Shown: positions 26,648 through 38,015 of the stretch, in pieces
Layout: the number at the start of each line of letters is the position of its first letter
Position numbering within the stretch: the first letter of the stretch is position 1
DNA from: Bacteroidales bacterium UBA6397
GTDB lineage: Bacteria; Bacteroidota; Bacteroidia; Bacteroidales; UBA932
Direction of reading: 5' to 3'
DNA length: 64,000 nt
NCBI GenBank assembly: GCA_002439875.1
Contig: DJQB01000040.1
Span: 28,308 to 92,307, forward strand
Notes under the pieces: generated by a model
What the model was told of the DNA's origin: nothing
Database searches by the model: none
What the model saw: the letters and a program-made list of their open reading frames with translations, nothing else
Made by a program: the position numbers and the translations under genes

Positions 26648-27694
26648 TCAGTCGATTACCGCGAAAGTCATGAGGGAGGAAACGGAGAGGGCCACGAGAA
26701 TCATCAGCCAGATGACGAAGAGGATGAGGCCGGGGTGCCATTTCGGGGACTTGAGGCCGAGGATGAGCATCACTCCCCCGTAGAGCATTATGAACAGCGG
26801 AATGGCGACCACGAGGATGGCGGCGATCATCACGACCGGAACGGAGATGAAAGACAGAACTTCGGGTGCCTCAATGGCTATGTGTTCAATGAACTTGTTG
26901 TAGAAGAAACTGTTGCCAAGGATTTCACCGCCCCACCAGAATGAGCACAGGAACGCTATGCCGGCGACTCCGGCCAGAAGAAGGAACACTCCGAAGATGC
27001 CTGAGAATATCCTGCTGACATTCTTCCATGTCTGCGAATCACGGGTCCTTGGCTCCTCGCGGGGAGTGTTGCGGACTCGCTCGCTGATGTCTTCGACAGT
27101 GCCGCCTTCACCTCTGAGTTCATCCCGCTGGCGGACCGTCTTCACCGCAGGCATGCAGATCCAGAGAACGATATAAACCAACGGAACGGAAACATGAATC
27201 CACGGCTCAAGAGGCCAGAAACGGAAGTTAAGACCACCCAATAAGGTCAGGACGATGAAGAGGATTCTGAATATGGACGGATCCACATTGAGATAGGTGG
27301 CGAGGCCGCTGCACACTCCGGCCAGTTTGCCGTTGGCGGGATCACGGTAGAGTCTGCGGTGTGGTCTGGAGGCGGCACCTGCAGATGGCCTTGATGTATG
27401 GCTGGGCGCTCCGGAAGGCTCAGCGTCAGAAGACTCCTCCTCAATAGTCTCCGGACGGCCAAGGATCGAGATCACGTTCTCAACCATGGCAAGCGTCACA
27501 ACACCACCCTTTCCGCTCTTTTCCAAAAGCAGTTCGGCCATCCGTTCCTCTATTCCCTCCATCACCTCGGTACCGCTCTCTTTTCTGGAATAGTAAGCAT
27601 TGAGTTGGTCTAGATATTCCTTGGCGGCGAGACTGGCGTTGTCCTCCAAAGAGAACACATAGCCGCCTATGCTGACATATTCAACTTGTTTCAT
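26648..27694 (-). CDS. PspC-domain membrane protein (larger)
   Basis: 348-aa protein. Residues 1-85 are a regulatory-like domain that is also found in the upstream paralogue (VSIGGYVFSLEDNASLAAKEYLDQL ... EERMAELLLEK). Residues ~113-180 are a PspC domain (RLYRDPANGKLAGVCSGLATYLNVD). Several hydrophobic helices follow, including ones near 230-250, 280-300 and 320-345. PspC proteins sense or answer membrane stress. It is last in an operon with padR and a second pspC gene, probably controlled by that PadR regulator. Confidence 0.88.
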   Translation of the reverse strand: MKQVEYVSIGGYVFSLEDNASLAAKEYLDQLNAYYSRKESGTEVMEGIEERMAELLLEKSGKGGVVTLAMVENVISILGRPETIEEESSDAEPSGAPSHTSRPSAGAASRPHRRLYRDPANGKLAGVCSGLATYLNVDPSIFRILFIVLTLLGGLNFRFWPLEPWIHVSVPLVYIVLWICMPAVKTVRQRDELRGEGGTVEDISERVRNTPREEPRTRDSQTWKNVSRIFSGIFGVFLLLAGVAGIAFLCSFWWGGEILGNSFFYNKFIEHIAIEAPEVLSFISVPVVMIAAILVVAIPLFIMLYGGVMLILGLKSPKWHPGLILFVIWLMILVALSVSSLMTFAVID

Positions 27695-27730
27695 TGTCTT
27701 TCAATATATTAGGAAGCAGATGCTTCATAT

Positions 27731-28060
27731 TCATTGCTTTATGGTCTTGATGGTCTCCACTATCTCCTGCCACGCCTGATCCATCTCTCGAAGCTGCTGA
27801 CGGCCTTTTTCGGTGATGCAGTAATATTTCCGTGGAGGTCCCTGCGTGGATTCTTCCCAGCGGTAGGAGAGCAGACCCTGGTTCTTCTGGCGGATAAGAA
27901 GCGGGTAAAGCGTGCCCTCGACCACGATCATATTCGCGGATTTCAGGTCATCCAGAATCGAGGAAGCGTAGGCCTCCTTGCGGGCCAGAATGCTCAGGAT
28001 GCAATATTCAAGCACTCCCTTGCGCATTTGGGAACGTACATTGTCGGCGCTATTTTCCAT
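27731..28060 (-). CDS. PadR-family transcriptional regulator
   Basis: 109-aa winged-helix protein from the ATG at 28060 (MENSADNVRSQMRKGVLEYC). The PadR pattern is clear: QMRKGVLEYCILSILARKEAYASSILDDLK, then VVEGTLYPLLIRQKNQGLLSY and GPPRKYYCITEKGRQQL. A longer frame to 28111 would place 17 unconserved residues inside the upstream gene. It overlaps the end of the first pspC gene by 11 bp and is followed 36 bp later by the second, so it most likely regulates this operon. Confidence 0.92.
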   Translation of the reverse strand: MENSADNVRSQMRKGVLEYCILSILARKEAYASSILDDLKSANMIVVEGTLYPLLIRQKNQGLLSYRWEESTQGPPRKYYCITEKGRQQLREMDQAWQEIVETIKTIKQ

Positions 28061-28715
28061 AACCGCTCCTCCCTTGATTGAATCTGGCCATATTCTCGGC
28101 TGTCGGCTCAAGTCCCCTCATCATACATTTGTCGGCAGGAGTCTTGGCGACAGGAACAACTATCCACAGAACAAGGTAGACCAAAAAACCTGTTCCCCAA
28201 AGCAGGAGGGTCAAGAGTGACACGATTCTGACAATCGTGATGTCCACATTAAGGAACGCGGCCAGCCCGGCACAGACTCCCCCGATGGTTTTGTTGTCCA
28301 GATCGCGGAACAACCTCCTGCGCGATGATCCTTGGACTCCGTTATAAGTAAAATCGGCACCCAATCCAGACTTCGGGTATTCATCTTCATTCCGGGTACC
28401 TTGATCTTGTCCTTGACCGCATTCACCTGACGCCGTTGGCTCGGGTTCTTTGGAACCGTCCGGCATGCCAAGCTGTTCCACGACCTTAGAGACAAGAGCG
28501 AGATTCACAACCCGATATGATGCGCCTCCAGTCCCTTGATCGAACAGTTCAGCGATACGGTTCTCCAGATCTGCCATCACTTCCTCCTTAGCAGACTGAG
28601 TGTCCCGGTCAAGACGGGACCTGAAGTGATCAAAATAAGCGGTAAGCCTTGCATAAGCATCCTCGTCCAAAGAGAAACTTCTGCCACCCACACTGACGTT
28701 CACAACTTTCTTCAT
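28050..28715 (-). CDS. PspC-domain protein (smaller)
   Basis: 221-aa protein and first gene of the operon. Residues 1-70 share the N-terminal domain of its paralogue (VSVGGRSFSLDEDAYARLTAYFDHF ... LENRIAELF). Residues ~130-195 are a PspC domain (RLFRDLDNKTIGGVCAGLAAFLNVD) with two hydrophobic helices (IVRIVSLLTLLLWGTGFLVYL). Comparable gene sets of PspC-domain proteins plus PadR are frequent in Bacteroidota; their signal is not defined. Confidence 0.88.
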   Translation of the reverse strand: MKKVVNVSVGGRSFSLDEDAYARLTAYFDHFRSRLDRDTQSAKEEVMADLENRIAELFDQGTGGASYRVVNLALVSKVVEQLGMPDGSKEPEPTASGECGQGQDQGTRNEDEYPKSGLGADFTYNGVQGSSRRRLFRDLDNKTIGGVCAGLAAFLNVDITIVRIVSLLTLLLWGTGFLVYLVLWIVVPVAKTPADKCMMRGLEPTAENMARFNQGRSGYGK

Positions 28716-28805
28716 TTCAGTAATATATTATTTATAAATATTTTAAACCCACAACGATTCATGATTCAAACTCACAATCCTTGCTTTGCAATCAATTTTA
28801 CAATG

Positions 28806-28837
28806 CAAAGATATAAATAATTTCAAATACCTTGCAA
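28806..28837 (-). promoter_or_regulatory. Promoter for the pspC-padR-pspC operon
   Basis: Minus-strand TATCTTTG (complement of 28806-28813) with TTG 21 nt upstream (complement of 28835-28837). The first start codon is about 90 nt downstream. Confidence 0.65.
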
Positions 28838-28984
28838 GACAAAGTACTAAAAAATATGCAAAAAGTACATATTGCGTTCGTTCCACCTTGCGATGTTCCG
28901 CCGTTAGCAATTCGCGGCATAAGGAGCGAATAATTGTGAATGAGGATAAAATACGGTAACTTAGCGCAAAACTTCAACAGAATC

Positions 28985-31225
28985 ATGCGAATAAAGTCAA
29001 TACTCATGTCCTTTGCTCTGGCAGTAGTGTCGTGCGGGACACCTGAAAGGATGAACTTGGAGGAACCGGTGGACTACGTGAACCCGCTGATGGGCACGGC
29101 CTCCACCTACGAGCTTTCGACAGGTAACACCTATCCAGCGATAGCCCTGCCGTGGGGAATGAATTTCTGGACTCCGCAGACGGGAGCCAACGGAGATGGA
29201 TGGACTTACACATATTCATCCACAAAGATCAGAGGACTCAAGCAGACACACCAGCCAAGCCCGTGGATCAACGACTACGGCTCATTCTCGATCATGCCGG
29301 TGACCACGGGGCCGGTTTATGATGAGGAAGGCCGCCAAAGCTGGTTCTCGCACAAGGCAGAGACCGCGAAGCCTTATTATTATCAGGTCTATCTCGCTGA
29401 GCACGATGTGGTCGCCGAGCTCACACCCACCGAAAGGGCGGTGTCGTTCAGGCTCACCTACCCCGAAAAGGAGATGTCCTACCTTGTGGTGGACGCCTAC
29501 AACGGAGGCCATGCGGAAGTCCTGCCGGACAGGAATATGATTGTGGGCTATTCAACGGCGAATCACGGTGGCGTGACGGAGAATTTCCGGAACTGGTTCG
29601 TGGTGGTCTCGGACACCCCGTTCGAGACCCAGACCATTGACGGGCACATCGCCATGGTCGGGTTCAAGACGGCAAAGGGACAGAAAGTCAACCTGAGAGC
29701 AGCGTCATCATTCATCAGTCAGGATCAGGCAGAGTTAAATCTCAATGAGTTAGGTGACAGAACGTTTGACGAAATCGCCCAGGCCGGACGGGCAAGATGG
29801 AACGAAGTGCTCGGACGGATTGCCGTCGAGGATGACAACCTTGACAATCTGCGCACATTCTACTCATGCCTTTACAGGTCGGTTCTGTTCCCGCGCGACC
29901 TGTCCGAGATCAACACTGAAGGCGAAAGGATCCATTACAGCCCTTACGATGGGAAGGTACACAAAGGCTATCTGTTCGGAGACACCGGCTTCTGGGACAC
30001 ATTCAGATGTCTTTTCCCGCTGCTTAATCTCGTCTATCCTGACGAGAATGTGAAGATGCAGGAAGGTTTGGTCAACGCCTGGAAGGAAAGCGGATTCCTG
30101 CCGGAATGGTCAAGTCCAGGTCACAGAGGATGCATGGTCGGAAACAACTCAGCATCAGTGGTGGCCGACGCATGGCTCAAAGGCCTTCGCGGCTACGATG
30201 CGGAAGAACTCTGGAAAGCAGTCACTCACGGAGCGCATGCGGTTCATCCTGAGGTCAGCTCAACCGGACGTCTTGGTTGGGAATATTACGACAGCCTCGG
30301 CTACGTCCCTTGCGATGTCGGCATCAACGAGAATGCCGCAAGGACGCTTGAATATTCCTATGACGACTGGTGCATCTACCGGTTCGGCAAGGCTCTTGGT
30401 CGCAGTGAGGAAGAGCTCGCGCCATACGCCAAAGCCGCTTTCAACTACAAGAACCTCTATGACCCCGAGTACAAATTGATGGTCGGAAAGAAGACCGATG
30501 GCTCGTTCGAGAGGCCGTTCAGCCCTCTCAAATGGGGTGGGAACTTCACGGAAGGAAACAGCCTTCACTACACGTGGTCAGTGTTCCACGACCCTCAGGG
30601 TCTGATCGACCTGATGGGAGGAGACGAGGTCTTCGCCAGCATGCTCGACAGCATATTCACGATTCCTCCTGTCTTCGATGACAGCTACTACGGCTTCCCT
30701 ATCCACGAGATCAGGGAGATGCAGGTGATGAATATGGGAAATTACGCCCACGGCAACCAGCCGATCCAGCACATGCTCTACCTCTACGACTGGTGCGGCC
30801 AGCCTTGGAAGGCGCAGAGGCGGATCCGCGAGGTTATGGACAAGTTCTACAACTCCAACTTCGACGGTTACTGCGGTGACGAGGACAACGGGCAGACTTC
30901 CGCCTGGTACGTATTCTCCGCCCTCGGATTCTACCCTGTATGCCCAGGATCCAATGAATATGCAATCGGAACTCCGTTGTTCAAGAAAGTCACAATCACC
31001 CGTCCGGACGGGGAAAAGATCTCCCTAGAAGCACCTGACAACTCCAAAGATAACTTCTACATTAAAGGTTTGAGACTCAACGGGAAGGATTGGAACCGGA
31101 ACTATCTCCGTCATGAAGACCTTGCCGGGGGAGCGAAAATTACGTATCTTGTAGGGTCCGAGCCTGACACGGTCAGAGGAACCGCGAAGGAGGACAGACC
31201 ATATTCGTACACTAATGAAGAATAA
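28985..31225 (+). CDS. GH92-family alpha-mannosidase (lipoprotein)
   Basis: Calcium-dependent exo-alpha-mannosidase family acting on N-glycans or yeast mannan. From the ATG at 28985 the protein is 746 aa with a lipobox (FALAVVSCGT). GH92 signatures: VNPLMGTAS at the N-terminal domain, GDTGFWDTFRCLFPLL in the (alpha/alpha)6 domain, and GDEDNGQTSAWYVFSALGFYP plus GSNEYAIGTPLF near the end. The frame is open from 28940, but the later ATG gives a proper signal peptide. Its end overlaps the GH125 gene by 11 bp, so the two are co-expressed and probably trim the same glycan. Confidence 0.93.
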   Translation: MRIKSILMSFALAVVSCGTPERMNLEEPVDYVNPLMGTASTYELSTGNTYPAIALPWGMNFWTPQTGANGDGWTYTYSSTKIRGLKQTHQPSPWINDYGSFSIMPVTTGPVYDEEGRQSWFSHKAETAKPYYYQVYLAEHDVVAELTPTERAVSFRLTYPEKEMSYLVVDAYNGGHAEVLPDRNMIVGYSTANHGGVTENFRNWFVVVSDTPFETQTIDGHIAMVGFKTAKGQKVNLRAASSFISQDQAELNLNELGDRTFDEIAQAGRARWNEVLGRIAVEDDNLDNLRTFYSCLYRSVLFPRDLSEINTEGERIHYSPYDGKVHKGYLFGDTGFWDTFRCLFPLLNLVYPDENVKMQEGLVNAWKESGFLPEWSSPGHRGCMVGNNSASVVADAWLKGLRGYDAEELWKAVTHGAHAVHPEVSSTGRLGWEYYDSLGYVPCDVGINENAARTLEYSYDDWCIYRFGKALGRSEEELAPYAKAAFNYKNLYDPEYKLMVGKKTDGSFERPFSPLKWGGNFTEGNSLHYTWSVFHDPQGLIDLMGGDEVFASMLDSIFTIPPVFDDSYYGFPIHEIREMQVMNMGNYAHGNQPIQHMLYLYDWCGQPWKAQRRIREVMDKFYNSNFDGYCGDEDNGQTSAWYVFSALGFYPVCPGSNEYAIGTPLFKKVTITRPDGEKISLEAPDNSKDNFYIKGLRLNGKDWNRNYLRHEDLAGGAKITYLVGSEPDTVRGTAKEDRPYSYTNEE

Positions 31226-32645
31226 CACAATGAAACGCACATTACTTCTGGCTTCGGCCATTTTCCTGCTCGGTGGTGCTTTGGCGCAGGCAAAGGATTA
31301 CGAGTCACAGCGTCCAGCCCCCGAAAAAAGGCTTTTCCGCTCCGAGGCCGTCGAGAGCAAGATCACTCAGATGCAAGGCATCCTGAAGAACCCGCGCCTC
31401 GCATGGATGTTCGCAAACTGCTACCCTAACACCCTTGACACCACCGTACACTTCGGCAAGGACGAGAACGGCAACTTCCGGACATTCGTCTATACCGGAG
31501 ACATCCACGCGATGTGGCTCAGGGATTCCGGAGCCCAGGTCTGGCCTTACGTCCAACTCGCCAACGAGGACGAACATCTCAAGAACATGCTCGCCGGAGT
31601 GATCAACTGCCAGTTCTCGCTGATCTGCCTGGATCCTTATGCGAACGCGTTCAACGAAGGTCCTACCGGCAGCGAATGGGAATCCGATCTGACGGACATG
31701 AATCCTTACGACCACGAGCGCAAATGGGAGATCGACTCCCACTGCTACCCTATCCGTCTGGCCTATCAGTACTGGAAGGTGACCGGTGACGACTCAGTCT
31801 TCGGTGAGACTTGGCTGAAATCCATTCAGACCACTCTCAGGACCTTCAAGGAGCAGCAGCGCAAGGACGGTCCCGGGCCTTACAGGTTCGCCCGGAAGAC
31901 CGACCGCCAGTTCGACACCAAGTCCAATGACGGCAGGGGCAACCCTGTGAAGCCGGTCGGCCTTATAGCATCAGCGTTCCGCCCTTCCGACGATGCCACG
32001 ATGTTCGAGTTCCTGGTTCCTTCCAACTTCTTTGCTGTCACCTCGTTACGCAAGGCGGCCGAGATCCTCACGGAAGTCAACCACAACAAGAAACTTGCGA
32101 AGGAATGCCTTGACCTCGCCGCCGAGGTCGAGAAGGCTCTTTACGAATATGCCATTGTGAATCACCCGAAATACGGCAAGATCTTCGCCTTCGAGGTGGA
32201 CGGTTTCGGCAACCAGCTGATGATGGACGATGCCAACGTTCCGAGCCTCCTTTCAATGGCCTATCTCGGTGACATCGATGTCAATGACCCGATCTACCAG
32301 AACACCCGCGGATTCGTCTGGAGCGAGGACAATCCTTACTTCTTCAAAGGCAAGGCCGGAGAAGGAATCGGTGGCCCGCACATCGGCTACGACTACATCT
32401 GGCCTATGAGCATCATGATGAAAGCCTTCACATCACAGGACGACAAGGAAATCAAATGGTGCATCGAGACCTTGATGAAGACCGACGCTGGAACAGGATT
32501 CATGCACGAGTCCTTCTATAAGGACGATGCCAACAAATTCACCCGCGCCTGGTTCGCATGGCAGAACACCCTATTCGGTGAACTGATCATCCATCTTGTT
32601 GACATCGGCAAACTCGACCTCCTCAACTCAATCAAGGTTAAGTAG
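31215..32645 (+). CDS. GH125-family exo-alpha-1,6-mannosidase
   Basis: 476-aa protein with a signal peptide (LLLASAIFLLGGALAQAKD). GH125 (formerly DUF1237) signatures: YTGDIHAMWLRDSGAQVWPY, EIDSHCYPIRLAYQYW, SAFRPSDDATMFEFLVPSN and TGFMHESFYKDDANKFTRAWFAW. The family is inverting and removes alpha-1,6-mannose. The first ATG overlaps the GH92 gene; a second Met five codons later is possible. The GH92-GH125 pair has no SusC/SusD next to it. A terminator follows. Confidence 0.94.
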   Translation: MKNNTMKRTLLLASAIFLLGGALAQAKDYESQRPAPEKRLFRSEAVESKITQMQGILKNPRLAWMFANCYPNTLDTTVHFGKDENGNFRTFVYTGDIHAMWLRDSGAQVWPYVQLANEDEHLKNMLAGVINCQFSLICLDPYANAFNEGPTGSEWESDLTDMNPYDHERKWEIDSHCYPIRLAYQYWKVTGDDSVFGETWLKSIQTTLRTFKEQQRKDGPGPYRFARKTDRQFDTKSNDGRGNPVKPVGLIASAFRPSDDATMFEFLVPSNFFAVTSLRKAAEILTEVNHNKKLAKECLDLAAEVEKALYEYAIVNHPKYGKIFAFEVDGFGNQLMMDDANVPSLLSMAYLGDIDVNDPIYQNTRGFVWSEDNPYFFKGKAGEGIGGPHIGYDYIWPMSIMMKAFTSQDDKEIKWCIETLMKTDAGTGFMHESFYKDDANKFTRAWFAWQNTLFGELIIHLVDIGKLDLLNSIKVK

Positions 32646-32662
32646 TTTTTGTCCTTTTATTA

Positions 32663-32700
32663 TTACCCGATAGTGCCTACAGACACCATCGGATAACATT
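32663..32700 (+). terminator. Terminator after the GH125 gene
   Basis: TTACCCGATAGTG and CACCATCGGATAA form an imperfect stem (two mismatches) followed by CATTTTTG. Confidence 0.6.
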
Positions 32701-32765
32701 TTTGTCCATAATCATCGGCCAAGAGGACCGGCAAGCTCCAACAAGATCATTTTTAGGCAATATCA

Positions 32766-32806
32766 CTCCCGTCGCAGTGAAATTTCACTATGACGGGAGC
32801 ATTTTG
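32766..32806. terminator. Strong hairpin between GH125 and the R-M operon
   Basis: CTCCCGTC and GACGGGAG enclose the palindrome AGTGAAATTTCACT, followed by CATTTTGG. It is nearly fully self-complementary over 34 bases and lies between two converging transcription units. Confidence 0.65.
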
Positions 32807-32882
32807 GTACGAAAACGTTCTTCCCGCCAACTAACCGCTCCTTACAAAGCTTGTGTAGTTGCGAGATTTCGTATGTGCGATT

Positions 32883-35156
<2,274 letters not shown>

Positions 35157-35202
35157 CTTTGCAATTATATTCGTGAATATGTTCGTGAATCAAACATAGG
35201 GG

Positions 35203-36702
35203 CTATTCCATCGGCCGGATCATGGATTCGATGAACGCGATCTCATCTTTGTCGAGACCGTACTTCTTGTACAGCATCTCATCGGTCCACGGGTGCGAGA
35301 AGTCTTGAATGGGAACAAAAGAATATACTTGAGCGGCAGCGTGTTGAGATGATTTCTTGAGCATTACTAAAAAGCGGAATAGTTTTGTCTTAATATAAGA
35401 TACCACATTCTCGGATTCTTCTGTATTATGGAATGGACCTATTACTACGTATGTCTCAGTGCAGCAAGAACCTGGTTCACCGATTATAGGTTTCCCAAGT
35501 ATTTGATGCGGATAAGTATCTCCAGCATTATATGCGGCCGATATATAAACCTTAGGTTTGTCTATCCAATCCCGATGAATAACTATCTCGTTTCGGCTTA
35601 TATAAGACTTACCACCCCGCTCGAATAATATTACACTATCATGAGTTTTTGTCTGCGACCCCCTTACAAATGTGCGTAATCCAAACGGCTTTTGAGAACT
35701 GACTAGCGTATCCATAGTTTTCTCTTTAAAGATCAAGACTTTATGATATACAGAAACCCCTTCGGAGTATCGAATAAACACATCGCTGTTTTTCTCCTTC
35801 AGATAGCGTTCCGGCTGTTCTTTCACGGAATCTCCGTTATGTGTAAAGATCCGGCACATCCCCTCGTTATCCCTATCCCATAAGAAATAGCAAACACCAC
35901 CCTTGATCTCCACACCAGTACCGAAACAATCCGAGGCGTTCAGAAAATCGTGCAATACTCGTATGCGCTTATCCCCGAGCATAGCCGACCGAAACTCGTC
36001 AAGTCCGCGGCCACCTCCATACCAACGTGCAGGAATAATCATCGACAAATATCTGGGCTTCAATCTCATGGCCTGATTGACAAAAAGATTGTATATTGGC
36101 ATCGCGCTGGCCTGCGCTCCACCATCGCTCAGTTGATAGGGCGGGTTTCCGATGATTACGTCAAACTTCATATTTCCAAAGAATTGATTGGGGTTGTTAG
36201 TGTGGATGAACATGTAGGCGTACTGCTCCGCCTCTGAGCCGCGGTCATAGACAGCCTGGGATGCACCGCAGTACTTGCATCTGCCGTTCTCCCATGTGTG
36301 GGAACGGTTGGAGTAAAGAATATTCCCGCCTTCCGTGCCGAACCGGGAGACGCTGAAATCCCCGTTGGCGAATCTAGAGCAGTAGAGCGAGCGGCGGGAA
36401 AGATAGGATGTCAGTTCGGTGACAGCGATGCCAAAGACCTGGTTGTGAAGAATATGATCGATCCGGCTCTGGCGATCGGGGATATTCCTTTCCAATCCTT
36501 TGTCGAGCCGCTTGACTATCTCGCGGAGGAAGACCCCGCTCTTGCTGAACGGGTCCAGGAACTTTGTGTCCGGGCTCCGGAAGAGTTCCTGCGAAAGAAG
36601 GTCGAGGATGCGGTTCGCCAGTTCCGGCGGGGTGAAGACCTCGTCGTTGCTCAGGTTCGCCAGGCAATTGAGGACATCGGGATTATAGTTGTTTGTCGCC
36701 AT
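35203..36702 (-). CDS. Eco57I-type adenine-specific DNA methyltransferase
   Basis: 499-aa N6-adenine methyltransferase-like protein. Motif X-like EVFTPPELANRILDLL (~21-36), a modified motif I FLDPFSKSGVFLREI (~48-62, where DPxxGSG is usual), the acidic motif II region GIAVTEL, and catalytic motif IV NPPYQLSDGG (from 186). The region from ~300 to the end would be the target-recognition part. A CxxC pair (CKYCG, ~142) sits between motifs II and IV. Its first 20 bases overlap the upstream partner gene. The middle-to-end region looks more AT-rich than the rest of the operon, as is common for recognition domains. Confidence 0.85.
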   Translation of the reverse strand: MATNNYNPDVLNCLANLSNDEVFTPPELANRILDLLSQELFRSPDTKFLDPFSKSGVFLREIVKRLDKGLERNIPDRQSRIDHILHNQVFGIAVTELTSYLSRRSLYCSRFANGDFSVSRFGTEGGNILYSNRSHTWENGRCKYCGASQAVYDRGSEAEQYAYMFIHTNNPNQFFGNMKFDVIIGNPPYQLSDGGAQASAMPIYNLFVNQAMRLKPRYLSMIIPARWYGGGRGLDEFRSAMLGDKRIRVLHDFLNASDCFGTGVEIKGGVCYFLWDRDNEGMCRIFTHNGDSVKEQPERYLKEKNSDVFIRYSEGVSVYHKVLIFKEKTMDTLVSSQKPFGLRTFVRGSQTKTHDSVILFERGGKSYISRNEIVIHRDWIDKPKVYISAAYNAGDTYPHQILGKPIIGEPGSCCTETYVVIGPFHNTEESENVVSYIKTKLFRFLVMLKKSSQHAAAQVYSFVPIQDFSHPWTDEMLYKKYGLDKDEIAFIESMIRPME

Positions 36703-37330
36703 AGGTCTGCGCGTTTATATTCAAGAAATGAACGGGAGCGAATGTTTCCGCCGGGATGTCCGAGAAGAGGCCGTCGCTTTCATATTCACCGACCAGGTAG
36801 GAGAATTCGTAGTCGCGCCGGTTGACTTTGTCGCCTCCGATGAAGCTCCATTCGCTGATGTGGATCCATTCGTCGGGTTTGTCCGCGCGTCTGTAGGTGA
36901 GTGCGTCGCCGTGGATGATGTTCTTGGAGAGGATGTAGCGGACGGACTCGATGCAGGAGTCTTTGCACTTGGATTTGAAAAGCCTCCGGTACTGCTGCGT
37001 GAAGTGGTTCAGGAGCCTTTCCCGACAGGCGGTGGTGTTGTCGGAGAGAATCTCGATCCCGTAGATGCTGGAGACTGCCCAGACGGCGTCATGCTCGTAC
37101 TGGATTTGGGAATATTGCCGGGCTTTGACGCGGGCCTCGCAGACCGCGAGTTTGCGGCTGAGAATCTCGATGAGGAAGTTCCCGTCACCGCACGCCGGCT
37201 CCAGGAAACGGGAGTCGATCCGCTCCGTCTCCGGCTTCACAAGGTCGAGCATCGCATTCACCTCACGGAGATTCGTGAACACCTCACCGTGAGCCGACAC
37301 CCGTTCCTTGGATCTGATCTGGGTGGCCAT
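36683..37330 (-). CDS. Methyltransferase-like partner with motif I but no NPPY
   Basis: 215-aa protein and first gene of the R-M-like operon. It has a motif X-like HGEVFTNLREVNAMLDL, a canonical SAM-binding motif I FLEPACGDGNFLIEIL (~42-57) and a motif II-like YGIEILSDNTTACRERLL. The chain ends without any (N/D)PPY, so it should not methylate DNA alone. It may be a split partner that supplies SAM binding or structure to the NPPY protein downstream, or a relic. The frame is intact, it overlaps the next gene by 20 bp, and an inverted repeat sits 5 bp upstream of its ATG. Confidence 0.78.
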   Translation of the reverse strand: MATQIRSKERVSAHGEVFTNLREVNAMLDLVKPETERIDSRFLEPACGDGNFLIEILSRKLAVCEARVKARQYSQIQYEHDAVWAVSSIYGIEILSDNTTACRERLLNHFTQQYRRLFKSKCKDSCIESVRYILSKNIIHGDALTYRRADKPDEWIHISEWSFIGGDKVNRRDYEFSYLVGEYESDGLFSDIPAETFAPVHFLNINAQTYGDKQL

Positions 37331-37334
37331 TCTG

Positions 37335-37367
37335 CGCTTTCGCTTTTATAATTCCATAGCGAAAGCG
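37335..37367. repeat. Inverted repeat upstream of the R-M operon (candidate operator)
   Basis: CGCTTTCGC and GCGAAAGCG, 9 bp each and perfect, separated by 15 nt. The nearer arm ends 5 bp before the start codon of the first R-M gene. Spacing and position suit a dimeric regulator or an mRNA hairpin limiting translation; both are inferred. Confidence 0.55.
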
Positions 37368-37515
37368 ACTTATCGGAGGTGCCAAGACAGAAAACGAGAG
37401 CGTGGATATTCCCCATCCACACTCAAGGTCTTGGCAAACCCATCAACGGAAAAGTCACATCCACGCAATACGCGGACGTTCACTGACTTATCCGGAGTTG
37501 ATTTATAAAACTGCC
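37367..37515. repeat. Degenerate direct and inverted repeats
   Basis: GACTTATCGGAGGTGCCAAGAC at 37367 recurs imperfectly at 37485 as GACTTATCCGGAGTTG followed 11 nt later by GCCAAG. Between them GCCAAGAC also occurs inverted (GTCTTGGC, about 37428), nested around GTGGAT/ATCCAC. The function is unknown. Confidence 0.45.
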
Positions 37516-37787
37516 AAGTTTTGAGTGTTCCGAATAAATAGCAAACGCTATTATAATATTTCCACAATGCTCTTTCGAACCATTGCAGCCACAAACTTAC
37601 ATAAAAATCTTCGATTTTCACTCCAGCCGCACAAGAAAGAAACAATTTCAGAGTGAATCTTCCCAAAGACACCACAAGAAAACCAGAGAGTGACAAAAAA
37701 CATCATTATTTTTTCAAAGTTCTCTTGGCATAACGAAAAAAGATCCTTAGATTTGCATTGTTAAACATTAATTGGAAAAAGGAAAGT

Positions 37788-37832
37788 AAAAGCAAGCATC
37801 TTTTCCCTAAAGGGATGCTTGCTTTTTGTTTT
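37788..37832. terminator. Strong terminator hairpin
   Basis: AAAAGCAAGCATC and GATGCTTGCTTTT form a perfect 13-bp stem with a 13-nt loop. T runs flank it in both readings, TTTTTGTTTTATTG on the plus strand and TTTTAC on the minus strand. It probably ends the SusC/SusD transcript. Confidence 0.75.
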
Positions 37833-37923
37833 ATTGTCACATACCGAGGGGGTACTACAAAACAAGGACGGCTGTTCTCTCTTTTTCTTTCAATCAATAA
37901 TAAATTTCCATGAGAACAGGAAA

Positions 37924-37952
37924 TGTCCGGAGGAATGGGATTCCTCCGGACA
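37924..37952. terminator. Perfect hairpin downstream of susD
   Basis: TGTCCGGAGGAAT and ATTCCTCCGGACA, 13 bp with a GGG loop. On the minus strand it is preceded by TATGATTT, shared with the 3' flank of the GH123-like gene. Confidence 0.6.
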
Positions 37953-38015
37953 AAATCATAAATAAGATAAGAATACCGACCCTTTGACATAACGGCCGGT
38001 GTTCGAACGCATTTG

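Larger units (their letters stand above)
37331..38015. other. Intergenic region between the R-M operon and susD
   Basis: 685 bases without a credible gene; two 108-codon minus-strand frames lack coding character. It holds an inverted repeat next to the R-M operon, degenerate repeats at 37367-37515, a small hairpin near 37542 (AATAGC-aaac-GCTATT), a strong terminator at 37788 and a perfect hairpin at 37924 downstream of susD. Confidence 0.6.

Noticed and set aside
37981..38015. Possible tRNA T-loop (GTTCGAAC) near susD
   Set aside because: No acceptor or anticodon stems can be formed around it.
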